A program made the position numbers and the translations under genes. Below, in pieces: positions 41,147-51,139 of a DNA stretch of 64,000 bases (position 1 is its first letter; each line of letters starts with the position of its first letter). Below the pieces are notes generated by a model. The model saw only the letters and a program-made list of their open reading frames with translations, was not told the origin of the DNA and searched no databases. The stretch is from Paenibacillus sp. RC67 (GTDB lineage: Bacteria; Bacillota; Bacilli; Paenibacillales; NBRC-103111): NCBI RefSeq assembly GCF_030020805.1, contig NZ_CP125098.1, positions 4,611,501 to 4,675,500 of the forward strand, read 5' to 3'.

Positions 41147-41704
41147 CTAGGCGCGAGAAATGTATTTACCTTCACGCGAATCGATCAGCAATACATCGCC
41201 TTCGTTAATGAACAAAGGAACTTGAACGCTCAAGCCAGTTTCAAGCTTAGCGCTTTTTGTAGCACCTGTAGCGGTGTTACCTTTAATACCTGGCTCTGTT
41301 TCAACAACTTTCAGCTCAATGCTGTTAGGCAGGTTGATACCGAGGATTTCTCCTTGGTAGCTCATGATATGGATCATCATGTTTTCTTTCAGGAAGTTCA
41401 ATTCCCATTCCAATTGTTTTGCTGGCAAGCTGAATTGGTCATAAGTTTCTGTATCCATGAAAGTATGCTCTGTACCACTTGCATACAGGTATTGCATTTC
41501 ACGGTTTTCGATATGTGCACGACCTACGTTTTCACCCGCACGGAAAGTACGTTCAACGGTGTTACCGTTACGCAGGTTTTTCAATTTGGAACGAACGAAA
41601 GCTGCGCCTTTACCTGGTTTTACGTGTTGAAAATCAATTACAGTGAACAAATCACCGTCAACTTCAATTGTTAAGCCTGTCTTAAAATCGTTTACTGATA
41701 CCAC
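41147..41704 (-). CDS. efp: Translation elongation factor P
   Basis: 185 residues, the standard three-domain EF-P. The loop HVKPGKGAAFVRSK carries K32 at its tip, the residue that is modified in B. subtilis EF-P. It relieves ribosome stalling at polyproline stretches. AGGGAGG lies before the ATG. It follows papA after 77 nt, the same order as B. subtilis yqhS-yqhT-efp. Confidence 0.96.
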   Translation of the reverse strand: MVSVNDFKTGLTIEVDGDLFTVIDFQHVKPGKGAAFVRSKLKNLRNGNTVERTFRAGENVGRAHIENREMQYLYASGTEHTFMDTETYDQFSLPAKQLEWELNFLKENMMIHIMSYQGEILGINLPNSIELKVVETEPGIKGNTATGATKSAKLETGLSVQVPLFINEGDVLLIDSREGKYISRA

Positions 41705-41781
41705 TGAAAAATACCTCCCTAAAAATGTGAGCAGAAGACCTGACTACCCATTCGGTTTCAAGCTTCTACCAAGATGTTGTG

Positions 41782-42855
41782 CTAATCCAATGCAATCAAA
41801 TCCTTGCTTGAATGCGTCAATATTTTAATTCCGGTGTCTGTAACGACGATATCATCTTCGATCCGAACTCCACCGAAGCCTGGCAAATAGATGCCAGGTT
41901 CGACCGTTACAACCATTCCGGGCGTTAAAACCGTGTCTCCGTTCTTGGAAAGCCGCGGCGCCTCATGGACTTCCATTCCAAGGCCATGCCCTGTACCATG
42001 ACCGAAATAGTCTCCGTATCCGTAGCGCTGGATGATATCTCTTGCAATAGCATCCGCTTCTCGGCCCGTCATTCCCGGTCTGATCTTGTCCAAAGCCGTC
42101 ATTTGCGCTTCAAGAACGATATTGTAAATTTCTTTATGCTTATCTGTAGGTTTGCCCACGACTACGGTTCTCGTGATATCGGAGCAGTACCTTTTATAAT
42201 AAGCGCCGTAATCCAATGTGACAAATTCATCTGTCTGAAGAATACGATCGCTTGCTTTGCCATGCGGTAATGCTGAACGTTCCCCGGACGCGACAATCGT
42301 TTCAAACGAAGTGGAAGCCGCTCCATTTTTGCGTACGAACATCTCCATTTCTAAAGCAATATCCGATTCTTTGGCACCTGGCTTCAAAAAGCTCAAAATG
42401 TGCGTGAAGGTACGGTCAGCCAAATCAGCCGCTTCCTGAAGAATAGCTATCTCAGACTCATCCTTGATAACACGCAGCTTTTCGACAATTCCGTCAGTTG
42501 CTGACAGTTCAATGCCGCTCAAAGCCTTTGCGGTGGTTTGGTAAGCTCCATAGGTCATGTCGTTTTGTTCAAATCCGAGCATAGAGATCCCCAGCTTAGT
42601 GAGCAGATCTTTTACGGTCTCCATCGGATTTGGTGCGTGTTCAACAACTTCATACGCCGTAGCTTGAGCAGGTGCTTGGGTCATGTAGCGAAAATCCGTC
42701 AAAAGGTACGCTTTGGTCTCGGAAATTAACACAATGCCGGAGGATCCGGTAAAGCCCGTCATGTAAAGGCGGTTTACTGCATTGGTAATTAAAAGCGCCT
42801 TTAGTCCTTGCTCTTGCAAAACAGTGCGAAGGCGTTCTATACGTGCTTGATGCAT
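41782..42855 (-). CDS. papA: Xaa-Pro aminopeptidase, M24 family
   Basis: 357 residues. A creatinase-like N-terminal domain (1-130) precedes the pita-bread domain, with the metal ligands in TLDYGAYYKRYCSDITRT, the GHGTGHGLGMEVHEAPR histidine region, VVTVEPGIYLPG and GVRIEDDIVV. It removes N-terminal residues preceding proline. It is the YqhT equivalent, located 3 nt after aroQ and just before efp. Confidence 0.93.
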   Translation of the reverse strand: MHQARIERLRTVLQEQGLKALLITNAVNRLYMTGFTGSSGIVLISETKAYLLTDFRYMTQAPAQATAYEVVEHAPNPMETVKDLLTKLGISMLGFEQNDMTYGAYQTTAKALSGIELSATDGIVEKLRVIKDESEIAILQEAADLADRTFTHILSFLKPGAKESDIALEMEMFVRKNGAASTSFETIVASGERSALPHGKASDRILQTDEFVTLDYGAYYKRYCSDITRTVVVGKPTDKHKEIYNIVLEAQMTALDKIRPGMTGREADAIARDIIQRYGYGDYFGHGTGHGLGMEVHEAPRLSKNGDTVLTPGMVVTVEPGIYLPGFGGVRIEDDIVVTDTGIKILTHSSKDLIALD

Positions 42856-42858
42856 TTG

Positions 42859-43305
42859 TTATCCCTCCAAGGAATTGAGGTGGCTTACAATGGCGCGAAG
42901 ACCGAGCTCGTAGCTATCTACACCTAGACCGGCTATTTGGCCGAGTGCAACGGGAGCGATCACCGAAGTATGGCGGAACGCTTCTCTTTTGTGGATATTC
43001 GATATATGTACTTCAATAGTCGGAATCCGAACAGCGTCGATTGCATCGCGAATCGCGTAGCTATAATGAGTGAAAGCTCCTGGATTCATCACGATGCCGT
43101 CTTTATCCGAGAAAGCTTCGTGAATCTTATCGATTAAGGCTCCTTCATGATTAGATTGAAAGCATTCCAGCTCAACCGATAACTCATCCGCCAGCTGTTT
43201 GAGCCGCTGTTCAATCGTTTGAAGTGACGTAGTGCCGTACACGCCTGGCTCACGAATGCCGAGCATGTTCAAATTCGGACCGTTTAACACCAATATTTTT
43301 TTCAA
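42859..43305 (-). CDS. aroQ: Type II 3-dehydroquinate dehydratase
   Basis: 148 residues from TTG 43305, with GGAGGG 6 nt upstream, giving MKKILVLNGPNLNMLGIREP; the frame continues to 43476 without a ribosome site. Active-site residues are R18 and Y23 (GIREPGVYG), N in NPGAFTHYSYAIRDA and H in EVHISNIHKRE. It dehydrates 3-dehydroquinate in the shikimate pathway. It is the YqhS equivalent in the aroQ-papA-efp operon. Confidence 0.94.
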   Translation of the reverse strand: MKKILVLNGPNLNMLGIREPGVYGTTSLQTIEQRLKQLADELSVELECFQSNHEGALIDKIHEAFSDKDGIVMNPGAFTHYSYAIRDAIDAVRIPTIEVHISNIHKREAFRHTSVIAPVALGQIAGLGVDSYELGLRAIVSHLNSLEG

Positions 43306-43420
43306 TCCGGTCCCTCCATCCATGTTACTCATCCTATACAGAAATACACACCCGATTATTTTACCATAACTTTCTTCCGTTTGAGAACTGTTTTTTGCAG
43401 CATACCGCGGTGCGGCTGAA

Positions 43421-43927
43421 TTATTCTGGCTGAGGCTCCTGATTATTGGTGTTAAAGGGCTCCCTTTCCCGCTCATCGTTGAATTCCATCGAAATGCTGT
43501 ATCCGATAAACAACCCCCAAACGATAAACAAGCAGATCTCTGTAATAATGGTATTCCAGTCCAAAAATGCTATCCAGTTCATCATTCCCGTTACCGGTCC
43601 GATCAATAGAAAAATCAATACCCACCAGACTGCACCGTAAGTTATCCCCGGCCAAGGTCCGGTAGACTTTGAAAACAATGCTGTATACAATAAGGAAGCC
43701 AAAATGGAAAAAACGATAAAAGTTACCCATCCTACCATATATCCCTGAAAGCTGTTCAAAAATGATCGTTTGTAAAACGACTCCACTAAAAAGCCCGGCG
43801 GCAGACTGGTAAAGTGCAGATAATGCTCCAGCATTTTCACCGCACCCCAAATCAAGCCGGCAAAAAATCCAATATTTAACGAAAACAACCAGCGGTTGGA
43901 AGGGACTTTGGCTCTCGGATCATTCAT
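43421..43927 (-). CDS. yqhR: YqhR family membrane protein
   Basis: 168 residues from ATG 43927 with AGGAGG 6 nt upstream. Four transmembrane helices (about 15-35, 60-85, 90-110 and 120-145) and a polar, acidic C-terminus. Conserved in B. subtilis between yqhQ and aroQ. No known function; it may form part of the same envelope-related set as YqhQ. Confidence 0.82.
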   Translation of the reverse strand: MNDPRAKVPSNRWLFSLNIGFFAGLIWGAVKMLEHYLHFTSLPPGFLVESFYKRSFLNSFQGYMVGWVTFIVFSILASLLYTALFSKSTGPWPGITYGAVWWVLIFLLIGPVTGMMNWIAFLDWNTIITEICLFIVWGLFIGYSISMEFNDEREREPFNTNNQEPQPE

Positions 43928-44062
43928 GATGTTCCTCCTATTACGGTCGAATACCGTTAGTATATACAAATATTTGTCCCCTAAACGGTAGCATTCTCGC
44001 TTTGAATCCGATACAATAATGTAGAGTCGCCATTTTATATTTAGCAGAAGAAGGTGTAGTCG

Positions 44063-45001
44063 TTGTCACAAAAAGAGAAACCATGCACCATTTACGGTGG
44101 TCAAGCCGTGATTGAAGGGGTTATGTTCGGAGGCCAAAATGTAAACGTGACGGCCGTTCGCCGTAAAGATAATTCCATTGAGTATTTGGAAGTGCCCAAG
44201 ACAGAAATCGGTTGGGTTCGTCCTTTAAAGAAAATACCGTTCATTCGGGGTATTGTAGGCATTATTGAGGCCAGTGCTAAAGGTGCGCAGCATCTCAACT
44301 TCTCTGCGGAAGCTTATGCTGAGGAGGAAGGTGACGGATCGCCAAAAGAAGAAAAAAAGGAATCCGCCGCTGGGCGCATTTCGATGATTTTAGGCGTAGC
44401 CGTGGTCGGTATCTTATCGTTTTTGTTTGGTAAATTTATATTTACATTGGTCCCTCCAATAATTGAGCAGCTGTTGTTTTCCAAAGTATTTGAAAATCAG
44501 ATCGGCCATAACTTAGTGGAAGGTCTTATCAAAATCATCTTGTTGATCGGCTATATTTACTTTATTTCGTTAACGCCGATGATCAAGCGACTATTTCAAT
44601 ATCATGGAGCGGAACATAAAGTCATTAGTGCTTATGAAGCCGGTGTCGATCTAACCGTTGAAAATGTACAAAAATTCAGCACATTGCATTACCGTTGCGG
44701 AAGCAGCTTCATTGTATTCACAGTCTTGGTCGGTGTAGTGATCTATTCTTTCTTTACCTACGATTCCTTCGTGGAACGGATTGTACAGCGTATTGTTTTA
44801 CTGCCTGTAGTTATCGGAGTTTCTTATGAAGTCCTTCGCTTTACTAACAGCTTGCGTGAAGTTCCTGTTCTTCGATATCTTGGATATCCGGGTTTATGGC
44901 TTCAAATGCTTACCACCAAACAGCCGGATAATTCGATGGTCGAAGTATCCATCGCTTCTTTTAACCGAATGAGAGAATTAGACGAACAAGCAAGAGCATA
45001 A
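44063..45001 (+). CDS. yqhQ: DUF1385 family membrane protein YqhQ
   Basis: 312 residues. The N-terminal YGGQAVIEGVMFGGQNVNV motif, the central HGAEHKVISAYEAG and the LHYRCGSSFI segment define DUF1385. Several transmembrane helices (about 105-130, 150-180, 215-235, 240-260). Metal-dependent enzyme activity has been suspected from the conserved His/Glu/Cys residues, but the function is unknown. TTG start with GAAGGTG upstream. It is followed by a yqhP-like gene. Confidence 0.88.
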   Translation: MSQKEKPCTIYGGQAVIEGVMFGGQNVNVTAVRRKDNSIEYLEVPKTEIGWVRPLKKIPFIRGIVGIIEASAKGAQHLNFSAEAYAEEEGDGSPKEEKKESAAGRISMILGVAVVGILSFLFGKFIFTLVPPIIEQLLFSKVFENQIGHNLVEGLIKIILLIGYIYFISLTPMIKRLFQYHGAEHKVISAYEAGVDLTVENVQKFSTLHYRCGSSFIVFTVLVGVVIYSFFTYDSFVERIVQRIVLLPVVIGVSYEVLRFTNSLREVPVLRYLGYPGLWLQMLTTKQPDNSMVEVSIASFNRMRELDEQARA

Positions 45002-45024
45002 TATGGATTAAAGGAGGGGCAGCG

Positions 45025-45291
45025 ATGAAAAAGCGATTTTCCATAGCCACCTATGTTGTTCTGGGGTTAGCCTTAATCGGAATCGCCTCCAAAGCTTTGC
45101 AGTTGCTTATACCGATATTTGTTTTTGGGGTTATCTTTTTGCTTTATAAATATCCGCCTAACCGGTGGCGTAAGCCTTCTTTCTCCACCAAAAGCGGAAG
45201 TAAAACAAAGGAAAAACGCACGCGCAACGCTTCTTTCCGAGTTATTGACGGTAACAAGGGAAGCTCCGAGGAGCCTCCCAAATATCATTAA
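45025..45291 (+). CDS. Small membrane protein (YqhP-like)
   Basis: 88 residues: hydrophobic helices at about 7-24 and 27-42, then a basic Lys/Arg/Ser-rich cytoplasmic tail. B. subtilis YqhP holds the same place between yqhQ and yqhO, but similarity can only be judged by topology and position. AGGAGGGG lies before the ATG. A strong terminator starts on its stop codon. Confidence 0.7.
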   Translation: MKKRFSIATYVVLGLALIGIASKALQLLIPIFVFGVIFLLYKYPPNRWRKPSFSTKSGSKTKEKRTRNASFRVIDGNKGSSEEPPKYH

Positions 45292-45317
45292 ACGGCGACT
45301 TGATCGCCGTTTTTTTT
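45291..45317 (+). terminator. Terminator of yqhQ-yqhP
   Basis: A perfect 8-bp stem AACGGCGA / TCGCCGTT with a 5-nt loop followed by a run of T residues; it begins at the last base of the stop codon. Confidence 0.9.
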
Positions 45318-45321
45318 ATGT

Positions 45322-46296
45322 TCAATTCGTCTTCTTCCTTAAAACATGCTGCTCAAATCCTTGCTTGTAGTCCGTCAGCTTCCATTTATTCAAGAAGACC
45401 TCGCCTGCCAAATACCCCGCTTCGTATAGCTCCTGACTTTTTTCATTCGAAATGTCAAAATCCGTTACGCTTACACCAAGCGTAGGTATCTTGATCGTCC
45501 GGAACCGGTTCACCTCTTCAATATAACGTTCATCGTGAGCATCCATCATAGTTGAGAACAATGCTTTAAACATAGAAACGGGTCCCACGATCGTGTTCGG
45601 TTGGCCGCTCCCCCTCCCTACGAGCTGAAAGCCAATTGTGGGAACAAGCTTCTCCATGGCGGGTGCATGATCCTTATCAAAAATCCAGAGAGGAAAATTA
45701 CTCAACAATCCGCCATCGACGATATAGGCGAACTGATCTGCAAAGGGTTGCTTCTTGGATCTCTTGTCAGGTGCTTTTCGAATAATAACAGGATCAAAAA
45801 AATAAGGGATGCTTGTGCTCATTCTAACCGCTTTGGACACAAGGAGTTGATTAGGATCAATCCCGTATTGAGCAATATCATCCGGCAAGACCAAGAGCTT
45901 GCGATCCGAAATGTCCGAGGCAATGATGCGCAGCTGATTTGTTTTCAAATCGCTAAATGTACGAATCCCTTTGGCTAAAAGAAGCTGGTGGATCCAATGC
46001 TCTAAAGCCTCTCCCGAATAAAGTCCTTTTTTAATAAACAACCGGGATAAAGGGCCTATAATTTTCGTATTAAAAATTGGTGCTCGCTGCATAAAAGAAC
46101 TGAACGGTGTTGCCATAATTACTTTCTTCATTTCTTCCGCCGTATAACCTGCTGCAACCAAGGATGCGACAATGGCACCCGATGAGGTTCCGGCAACCTG
46201 ATGAAATGTCAACCCTCTACGCTCTGCTGCTTGCACGGCACCGGCAAGAGCGATTCCTTTGACCCCTCCGCCCTCGAATACCGCATTGATTTTCAT
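45322..46296 (-). CDS. Patatin-like phospholipase (YqhO)
   Basis: 324 residues. Patatin catalytic dyad: oxyanion loop EGGGVKG at 8-14, nucleophile Ser in GTSSGA near 40, and the Asp of VDGGLLSNFP near 190. It probably hydrolyses acyl lipids at the cytoplasmic face. ATG 46296 is preferred because GAAGGG lies 6 nt upstream. It is convergent with yqhP and corresponds to B. subtilis YqhO by position. No signal peptide. Confidence 0.88.
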   Translation of the reverse strand: MKINAVFEGGGVKGIALAGAVQAAERRGLTFHQVAGTSSGAIVASLVAAGYTAEEMKKVIMATPFSSFMQRAPIFNTKIIGPLSRLFIKKGLYSGEALEHWIHQLLLAKGIRTFSDLKTNQLRIIASDISDRKLLVLPDDIAQYGIDPNQLLVSKAVRMSTSIPYFFDPVIIRKAPDKRSKKQPFADQFAYIVDGGLLSNFPLWIFDKDHAPAMEKLVPTIGFQLVGRGSGQPNTIVGPVSMFKALFSTMMDAHDERYIEEVNRFRTIKIPTLGVSVTDFDISNEKSQELYEAGYLAGEVFLNKWKLTDYKQGFEQHVLRKKTN

Positions 46297-46382
46297 CCGC
46301 ATCCCTTCTCCCGCACATAATCTTCACCATAGAAAATGTATGCAGGGAGAGATTGTACGTATGTCTCCGGTCCAATATAAGC

Positions 46383-46415
46383 AAAAAGACGTATGCTCCT
46401 TGCGAGCATACGTCT
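46383..46415 (-). terminator. Terminator of the MoxR-DUF58-transglutaminase operon
   Basis: A perfect 12-bp stem AGACGTATGCTC / GAGCATACGTCT with a 5-nt loop followed by TTTTTGC on the minus strand. Confidence 0.92.
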
Positions 46416-46424
46416 CCTAGACTA

Positions 46425-48650
46425 TTAAAATTGTGAACGAAGCTTCTCTACGATGTTGACCGTATGCTGCCACTCTTCGTCAGTAATTTCCGCTTTGCTG
46501 TACTTTGCTTTTTCAAAAATAGCCAATACTTGATCCAAGTCCGCTTTCATCCATTTGCTTTGCTGGGTCCAACGACGCACTGCTTCGCGCAGCGTTTCGT
46601 GCTCATAACGAATATAACCATTACGGCGGCATATGCGAAGCAATCGTTCACACTCCACAATTACTTTTTGCTTTAACAAGGAGGCCCGTCGTCGTTCCAG
46701 CTTCTCTTGCATTAGCTCCAGCAGCTGCAGCTTCCATACTAGGAAGGCGGCAACAGCAGCTATGGCAACTACGATCGCAGAGATACCTATCCACTGCCCG
46801 TGACGCTCAAGCACTGTTGCTTCTGGCGCTGCAGGTGTAACCTCAGGCACAACAGAGGATTCCGCAGAAAGCTCTTCAAGTTGTACTGCGCGTGGTAATG
46901 TAAATCCGGAGGTAGGCTCGAATGGAATCCACCCCCATCCATTGAAATAGACCTCTACCCAGGAGTGGGCATCCGCATTACGTACCGTATACACCCCGGC
47001 AGCATCAGGATCCATCATCCCTTCATTCCCAAACATTCCGAACATCTCATCTATATTAGATGACTGGCCGGAAGCGTATCCTTTCACCCATCGAGTAGGA
47101 AGTCCGACAGAACGGGATAGCACAGCCATTGCAGATGAATAGTAATCGCAATAGCCCTCCTTAATCTCGAACAAAAACCGATCGACGAAATCGCGGCTTC
47201 GGCCTTTGCTCAAATCCGGTTTATTCGTGTATGGATAGTTCTCACGCAAATATTTTTCTATTGCTTTCGCTTTATCGAATGGACTCGCTGCATTTTTTGT
47301 AATATCCGCAGCAAGCTGGCGTACTCTGCCAGGCAATTGATCAGGCAGCTGTAGATATTCTCCCATATCGCTGCGAACCGATGTATCGGTCACCTTGCGT
47401 AATCCTTCTTCATCAATTACTGGCATTTGAGAGATGACCGTGTAAGTTTTGGGATACTGCTGATTAGCAGAACCATTCAATCTTAGCTCTGATTGTGATG
47501 GTGCCCATTGTAATGGCTCAAATCCACCCTTTACCCCATTAATATCGGTAACTTTTTGAATATCAAAGGCTCCGAACAATACAGGATATTTGTCTTCTGA
47601 TAAGAAGCTGATAATCTGCTTAACTTCGATGGTTTTCATCTTACTACCAGAGCTTCTCGGGTCCGGAGTCAAGACAGCATCGGGACGAACCCCTGTTGTA
47701 GCTGCTCGTTTATCCGTATCGCCCGCTTCCCAGCCTCTACCGGTATAGAGAGCACGTGTTTCCCCTCTCCAATATCCGCGGTGAGTCGTATCCACTGTCA
47801 TGACGGGAGTATAGTCGAATTGAAACCCACTCCCTAGCGCGGCATCACTGCGGCTATACCCTGAGGAAGTGTCGCCTGAGGATGTTGCCACTTCGACTCC
47901 TTTTCCAGTTGTAAAATTAACCGTTTCTCCTCTTAATGTACGCCAAGCCGTGTATGGGTCGGTGACCATCGGGCCCACTTCCGGCATAATAGACCCAATC
48001 ACAACGGTTAGGCTTATAAGTGAAATGATGGGTACAGCAATCGATGCCGGATAATCAGCCAGATAGCTCCAAGCCATGGGGTCTTTTTTGCGAAGCTGCT
48101 GAAAATGACTAAGAATCAATAAGAACAGTCCGCATCCTATCGTGATAGCGACTTGAGGCCACAAGTAGATGCTGGAGAAGGAATCGCGAATGCACATGGC
48201 TAGTACGCTGACTATCAACAGTACATAAACACGCCACTTAACCTCCACCCACCATATTAAAGCTAAGTAGGCCACCCATGCCGCCAAACTGAACCATAAA
48301 TAAGGTGTGAGTTGGTACAAATTCAGAAATAAACGTGAAGTAAAAAAGCTTGATGCAGACATGCTCTCAATAACGTGATAGTGAGATAATACCTGTTTAT
48401 TAATGACAATGATCATGACCAGTTGAAGCAAGCCTCTTATTAACCAATGAATTCTGGGCAAATGCTCCAAAATAAAAGTAGCCAGCAATGTTAGCTCGAC
48501 AATTAATACCGTCTCGGGAAGCCACAGATGATCTTCCTTCATGAACCATAAAACGTATTGAAGCAGTAGTATGCCTACCAGCAAGACGCTTAGTCTATGC
48601 GGCCATTGATTGAGAAATAATCGACTAAATAAGGAGGGTTTCTCGTTCAT
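46425..48650 (-). CDS. TgpA-like transglutaminase/protease membrane protein
   Basis: 741 residues. An N-terminal membrane part of seven or so helices (about 15-220), an extracytoplasmic transglutaminase-like domain (about 440-590) with catalytic Cys in EGYCDYYSSAMA, His in NADAHSWVEVYF and the acidic residue in PFEPTSGF, a single helix near 625-645, and a cytoplasmic DUF4129-like tail. It corresponds to B. subtilis YebA. Its ATG overlaps the DUF58 stop (ATGA). Substrate unknown; the group is thought to act on the envelope. Confidence 0.9.
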   Translation of the reverse strand: MNEKPSLFSRLFLNQWPHRLSVLLVGILLLQYVLWFMKEDHLWLPETVLIVELTLLATFILEHLPRIHWLIRGLLQLVMIIVINKQVLSHYHVIESMSASSFFTSRLFLNLYQLTPYLWFSLAAWVAYLALIWWVEVKWRVYVLLIVSVLAMCIRDSFSSIYLWPQVAITIGCGLFLLILSHFQQLRKKDPMAWSYLADYPASIAVPIISLISLTVVIGSIMPEVGPMVTDPYTAWRTLRGETVNFTTGKGVEVATSSGDTSSGYSRSDAALGSGFQFDYTPVMTVDTTHRGYWRGETRALYTGRGWEAGDTDKRAATTGVRPDAVLTPDPRSSGSKMKTIEVKQIISFLSEDKYPVLFGAFDIQKVTDINGVKGGFEPLQWAPSQSELRLNGSANQQYPKTYTVISQMPVIDEEGLRKVTDTSVRSDMGEYLQLPDQLPGRVRQLAADITKNAASPFDKAKAIEKYLRENYPYTNKPDLSKGRSRDFVDRFLFEIKEGYCDYYSSAMAVLSRSVGLPTRWVKGYASGQSSNIDEMFGMFGNEGMMDPDAAGVYTVRNADAHSWVEVYFNGWGWIPFEPTSGFTLPRAVQLEELSAESSVVPEVTPAAPEATVLERHGQWIGISAIVVAIAAVAAFLVWKLQLLELMQEKLERRRASLLKQKVIVECERLLRICRRNGYIRYEHETLREAVRRWTQQSKWMKADLDQVLAIFEKAKYSKAEITDEEWQHTVNIVEKLRSQF

Positions 48651-49900
48651 CCCGTTCGACCTCCTAACATTACCGGCAGCTCATGCAGAGATTGTATCGC
48701 GTAGCCCGCAACACCTATCGATTGGAGCTGCTTCAGCCATCTTTCCTTATTGCTAGGATCCGAACAAAGCCACAAATGACATGGATTCAGCTGCAGCTGC
48801 TTAAGCAAACTAATAATTTGCAGCATCGGCTCACCATAAACGGGTGTGATAAGCGTAATAAAGCTGCCTGGAACCAGGTTTTGAGCTTTTTCCCTAAGCA
48901 CCTGTTTAAGATTGTAGCTCCCATCGGCCTCGACTTGGATAAAATGATGTTGGACCATTTTATGCTGATTTTGTCCTGGCTTCGGCTCATAATACACATC
49001 GTCCGCACCCGTTGATAACAGCCCTAAAGCTAAGCCTCGGGTTGAACCGTACTGAAATAGCGAGGCAGACACGGATACTGCCAACTCGAATTGATCCAGA
49101 TCGTTATATGCCTTCCGTTCCCGATCCAGAATGAGATAGGTCTTCGGAAGTGATTCCCTCTCGAATTCCTTAGACTTCCACGTTCCTGTCTTCGCTGTCG
49201 CATTCCAATGAATTCTTGACAGACGATCGCCATAAATATATTCACGTACTCCATTAATTTGAGTTGTTTCTCTTACGGCGCGAGTTGTTGTGGAATGATG
49301 GTTGGTCCCTTTCATCATCTGATGGAACTGCTGCCACTCACGAATAGCCACGGTTTGCGGAAGCACTACAATGCTATGGGGCAGCTTCAAGGTGCCGCTA
49401 TGCTCGAATAACCCGAAGATATCCTCGGTCACACATTCCGTAGTTCCGAAGGTGTAGGAACCTCTGCGCAAAGCCGGGGTACGGTATTCCCATTCACCAC
49501 GGCGACGCCAATCTGGAACGACAGTTGCTTCGAACTCAAGCTCCGTACCATTTTTGTGAAACAGCCTATCCTTAACAAATATATAAGGCATAGGCCAAAA
49601 ACCGGGGATTTGCAGGTGAATCGAGACACCCAGTGAACTTCCAGCTTCCAGTGTCCCTCCATGATCCACATTGTTAAGGATACGTGTCCCCTGGGTACGT
49701 TTAATCCCGCTCCATTGCCCCAAGAGTAGATAAACGCTCAGTAAACAGATAATTACAAAAACCATCAGCGCCAATTTCCCGCCCTGAAACAAGAGAAAAC
49801 CGAGACTCACAATAAAGCTGGTAAGAACCGCCCAAAATTGCTTGCTCATACGCTGCCGCTCCGTCAACTTTTGCACGATCGATCCCCTCATCATGCTCAT
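48647..49900 (-). CDS. DUF58 domain protein (YeaD-like)
   Basis: 417 residues. Two transmembrane helices near 20-60, then a domain ending in the DUF58 signature GVREYIYGDRLSRIHWNATAK (about 215-235) and a von Willebrand A-like part. These proteins accompany MoxR ATPases as presumed chaperone partners. ATG 49900 forms an ATGA overlap with the ATPase stop; ATG 49894 has slightly better SD spacing. Middle gene of a three-gene operon (yeaC-yeaD-yebA in B. subtilis). Confidence 0.88.
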   Translation of the reverse strand: MSMMRGSIVQKLTERQRMSKQFWAVLTSFIVSLGFLLFQGGKLALMVFVIICLLSVYLLLGQWSGIKRTQGTRILNNVDHGGTLEAGSSLGVSIHLQIPGFWPMPYIFVKDRLFHKNGTELEFEATVVPDWRRRGEWEYRTPALRRGSYTFGTTECVTEDIFGLFEHSGTLKLPHSIVVLPQTVAIREWQQFHQMMKGTNHHSTTTRAVRETTQINGVREYIYGDRLSRIHWNATAKTGTWKSKEFERESLPKTYLILDRERKAYNDLDQFELAVSVSASLFQYGSTRGLALGLLSTGADDVYYEPKPGQNQHKMVQHHFIQVEADGSYNLKQVLREKAQNLVPGSFITLITPVYGEPMLQIISLLKQLQLNPCHLWLCSDPSNKERWLKQLQSIGVAGYAIQSLHELPVMLGGRTG

Positions 49901-50856
49901 TTCTCCAATCGAATCGGCACTCTAACCTGCTGGAATACGGATTGCAGTACGGACTGCACCGACGTCCCATCCATTCTTGCTTCTGCGTGGAGCAGGATTC
50001 GATGTCCTAGTACATAAGGAGCTAAAAATTTAATGTCATCCGGTATGACATAGTCCCGTTCCTGAAGAAGCGCATACGCTTTGGATGCTTGAACTAGTGC
50101 GAGTGTAGCTCGAGGGCTTGCACCCAAGAAAATAGACGGATGCTCTCTTGTCTGACGTGTTATGGCTACAAGATAGCTAGCAACCGCATCGTCCAAATGG
50201 ACCTGCTTAACGCGCTGCTGAATGGTACTGATCTCTTCAACATCCGCTACAGGCTGAAGCAATTCTATCGGATGAACGACGCTTTGCGAATGGATCATTT
50301 TTGTTTCGGTTGCTTCATCCGGGTAACCGAGGCTGAACTTCATCATGAAACGGTCCAGCTGGGCTTCCGGTAAAATATAGGTCCCTTCAAAATCAATCGG
50401 ATTTTGCGTTGCCAGCAAAAGAAACGGGTTGGGAAGCTCATGTGCTTCTCCGTCCACCGTAATGTGCCGCTCCTCCATCGCTTCCAGAAGCGCGGATTGG
50501 GTCTTGGTCGTTGCCCGGTTAATTTCATCTGCAAGCAAAATATTAGTAATGATAGGACCTGGTCGAAAAATAAAAACTTCGTCTTTGGGATGATATATAG
50601 AAACCCCCGTAATGTCTGTTGGGAGTAAATCAGGATTACATTGGATTCGCCGAAATTGGCCGCGGATTGACTTGGCGAGTGATTTGATCAATACCGTTTT
50701 CCCTGTCCCTGGCACATCTTCCAGCAGGACATGCCCTCCCGCCAGCATGGCTGTCAAAAGAAGCTTAATCTCGTCCGTTTTACCAAGGATGCAAGATTCC
50801 AAATTCGCTTGAATGCGCTTTATTGTCTGTATATCTTCTTTTAGGTTAGGCTCCAT
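49897..50856 (-). CDS. MoxR family AAA+ ATPase (YeaC-like)
   Basis: 319 residues. Walker A EDVPGTGKTVLIK near 44-55, Walker B LLADEINRATTKTQ, sensor 1 LLATQNPIDFEGTY and the arginine-finger region LDRFMMKFSLGYPDE. MoxR ATPases act as chaperones for metal insertion or complex assembly, often with DUF58/VWA partners. GGAGG lies 9 nt before the ATG. First gene of the operon. Confidence 0.92.
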   Translation of the reverse strand: MEPNLKEDIQTIKRIQANLESCILGKTDEIKLLLTAMLAGGHVLLEDVPGTGKTVLIKSLAKSIRGQFRRIQCNPDLLPTDITGVSIYHPKDEVFIFRPGPIITNILLADEINRATTKTQSALLEAMEERHITVDGEAHELPNPFLLLATQNPIDFEGTYILPEAQLDRFMMKFSLGYPDEATETKMIHSQSVVHPIELLQPVADVEEISTIQQRVKQVHLDDAVASYLVAITRQTREHPSIFLGASPRATLALVQASKAYALLQERDYVIPDDIKFLAPYVLGHRILLHAEARMDGTSVQSVLQSVFQQVRVPIRLEK

Positions 50857-51045
50857 GATCCTGATCCTCCTTGGGGTTTTGGAAATAGTGGGTCATAAAG
50901 ATATAATAAGTCCTAATTCTATTCTACAAGATTCAAAAAAACCAGTATACATGTAAAAATGCTAAATTTGTTTGTATAATTACACATTTTGGTACATTTT
51001 CAGCAGGATACTCCATTTCAATCGCGCTCATGAAGGTTTTAATGA

Positions 51046-51076
51046 AAAAAACTCCGAGGAAAAAGCTTCCTCGGAG
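51046..51076 (-). terminator. Terminator of the spoVA operon
   Basis: A perfect 10-bp stem CTCCGAGGAA / TTCCTCGGAG with a 5-nt loop followed by seven T residues on the minus strand. The rest of 50857-51139 holds only the presumed promoter region of the MoxR operon, where no clear promoter was recognised. Confidence 0.92.
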
Positions 51077-51139
51077 CAAATGACCACACAATATATTCTG
51101 ACGCTGTGAATTGTAATTATGTTGCTCATCACGTAATAT

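Noticed and set aside
43306..43476. 57-residue N-terminal extension of AroQ
   Set aside because: The TTG at 43305 has a strong SD at correct spacing and gives the canonical N-terminus of type II dehydroquinases; the extension has no similarity to anything known.
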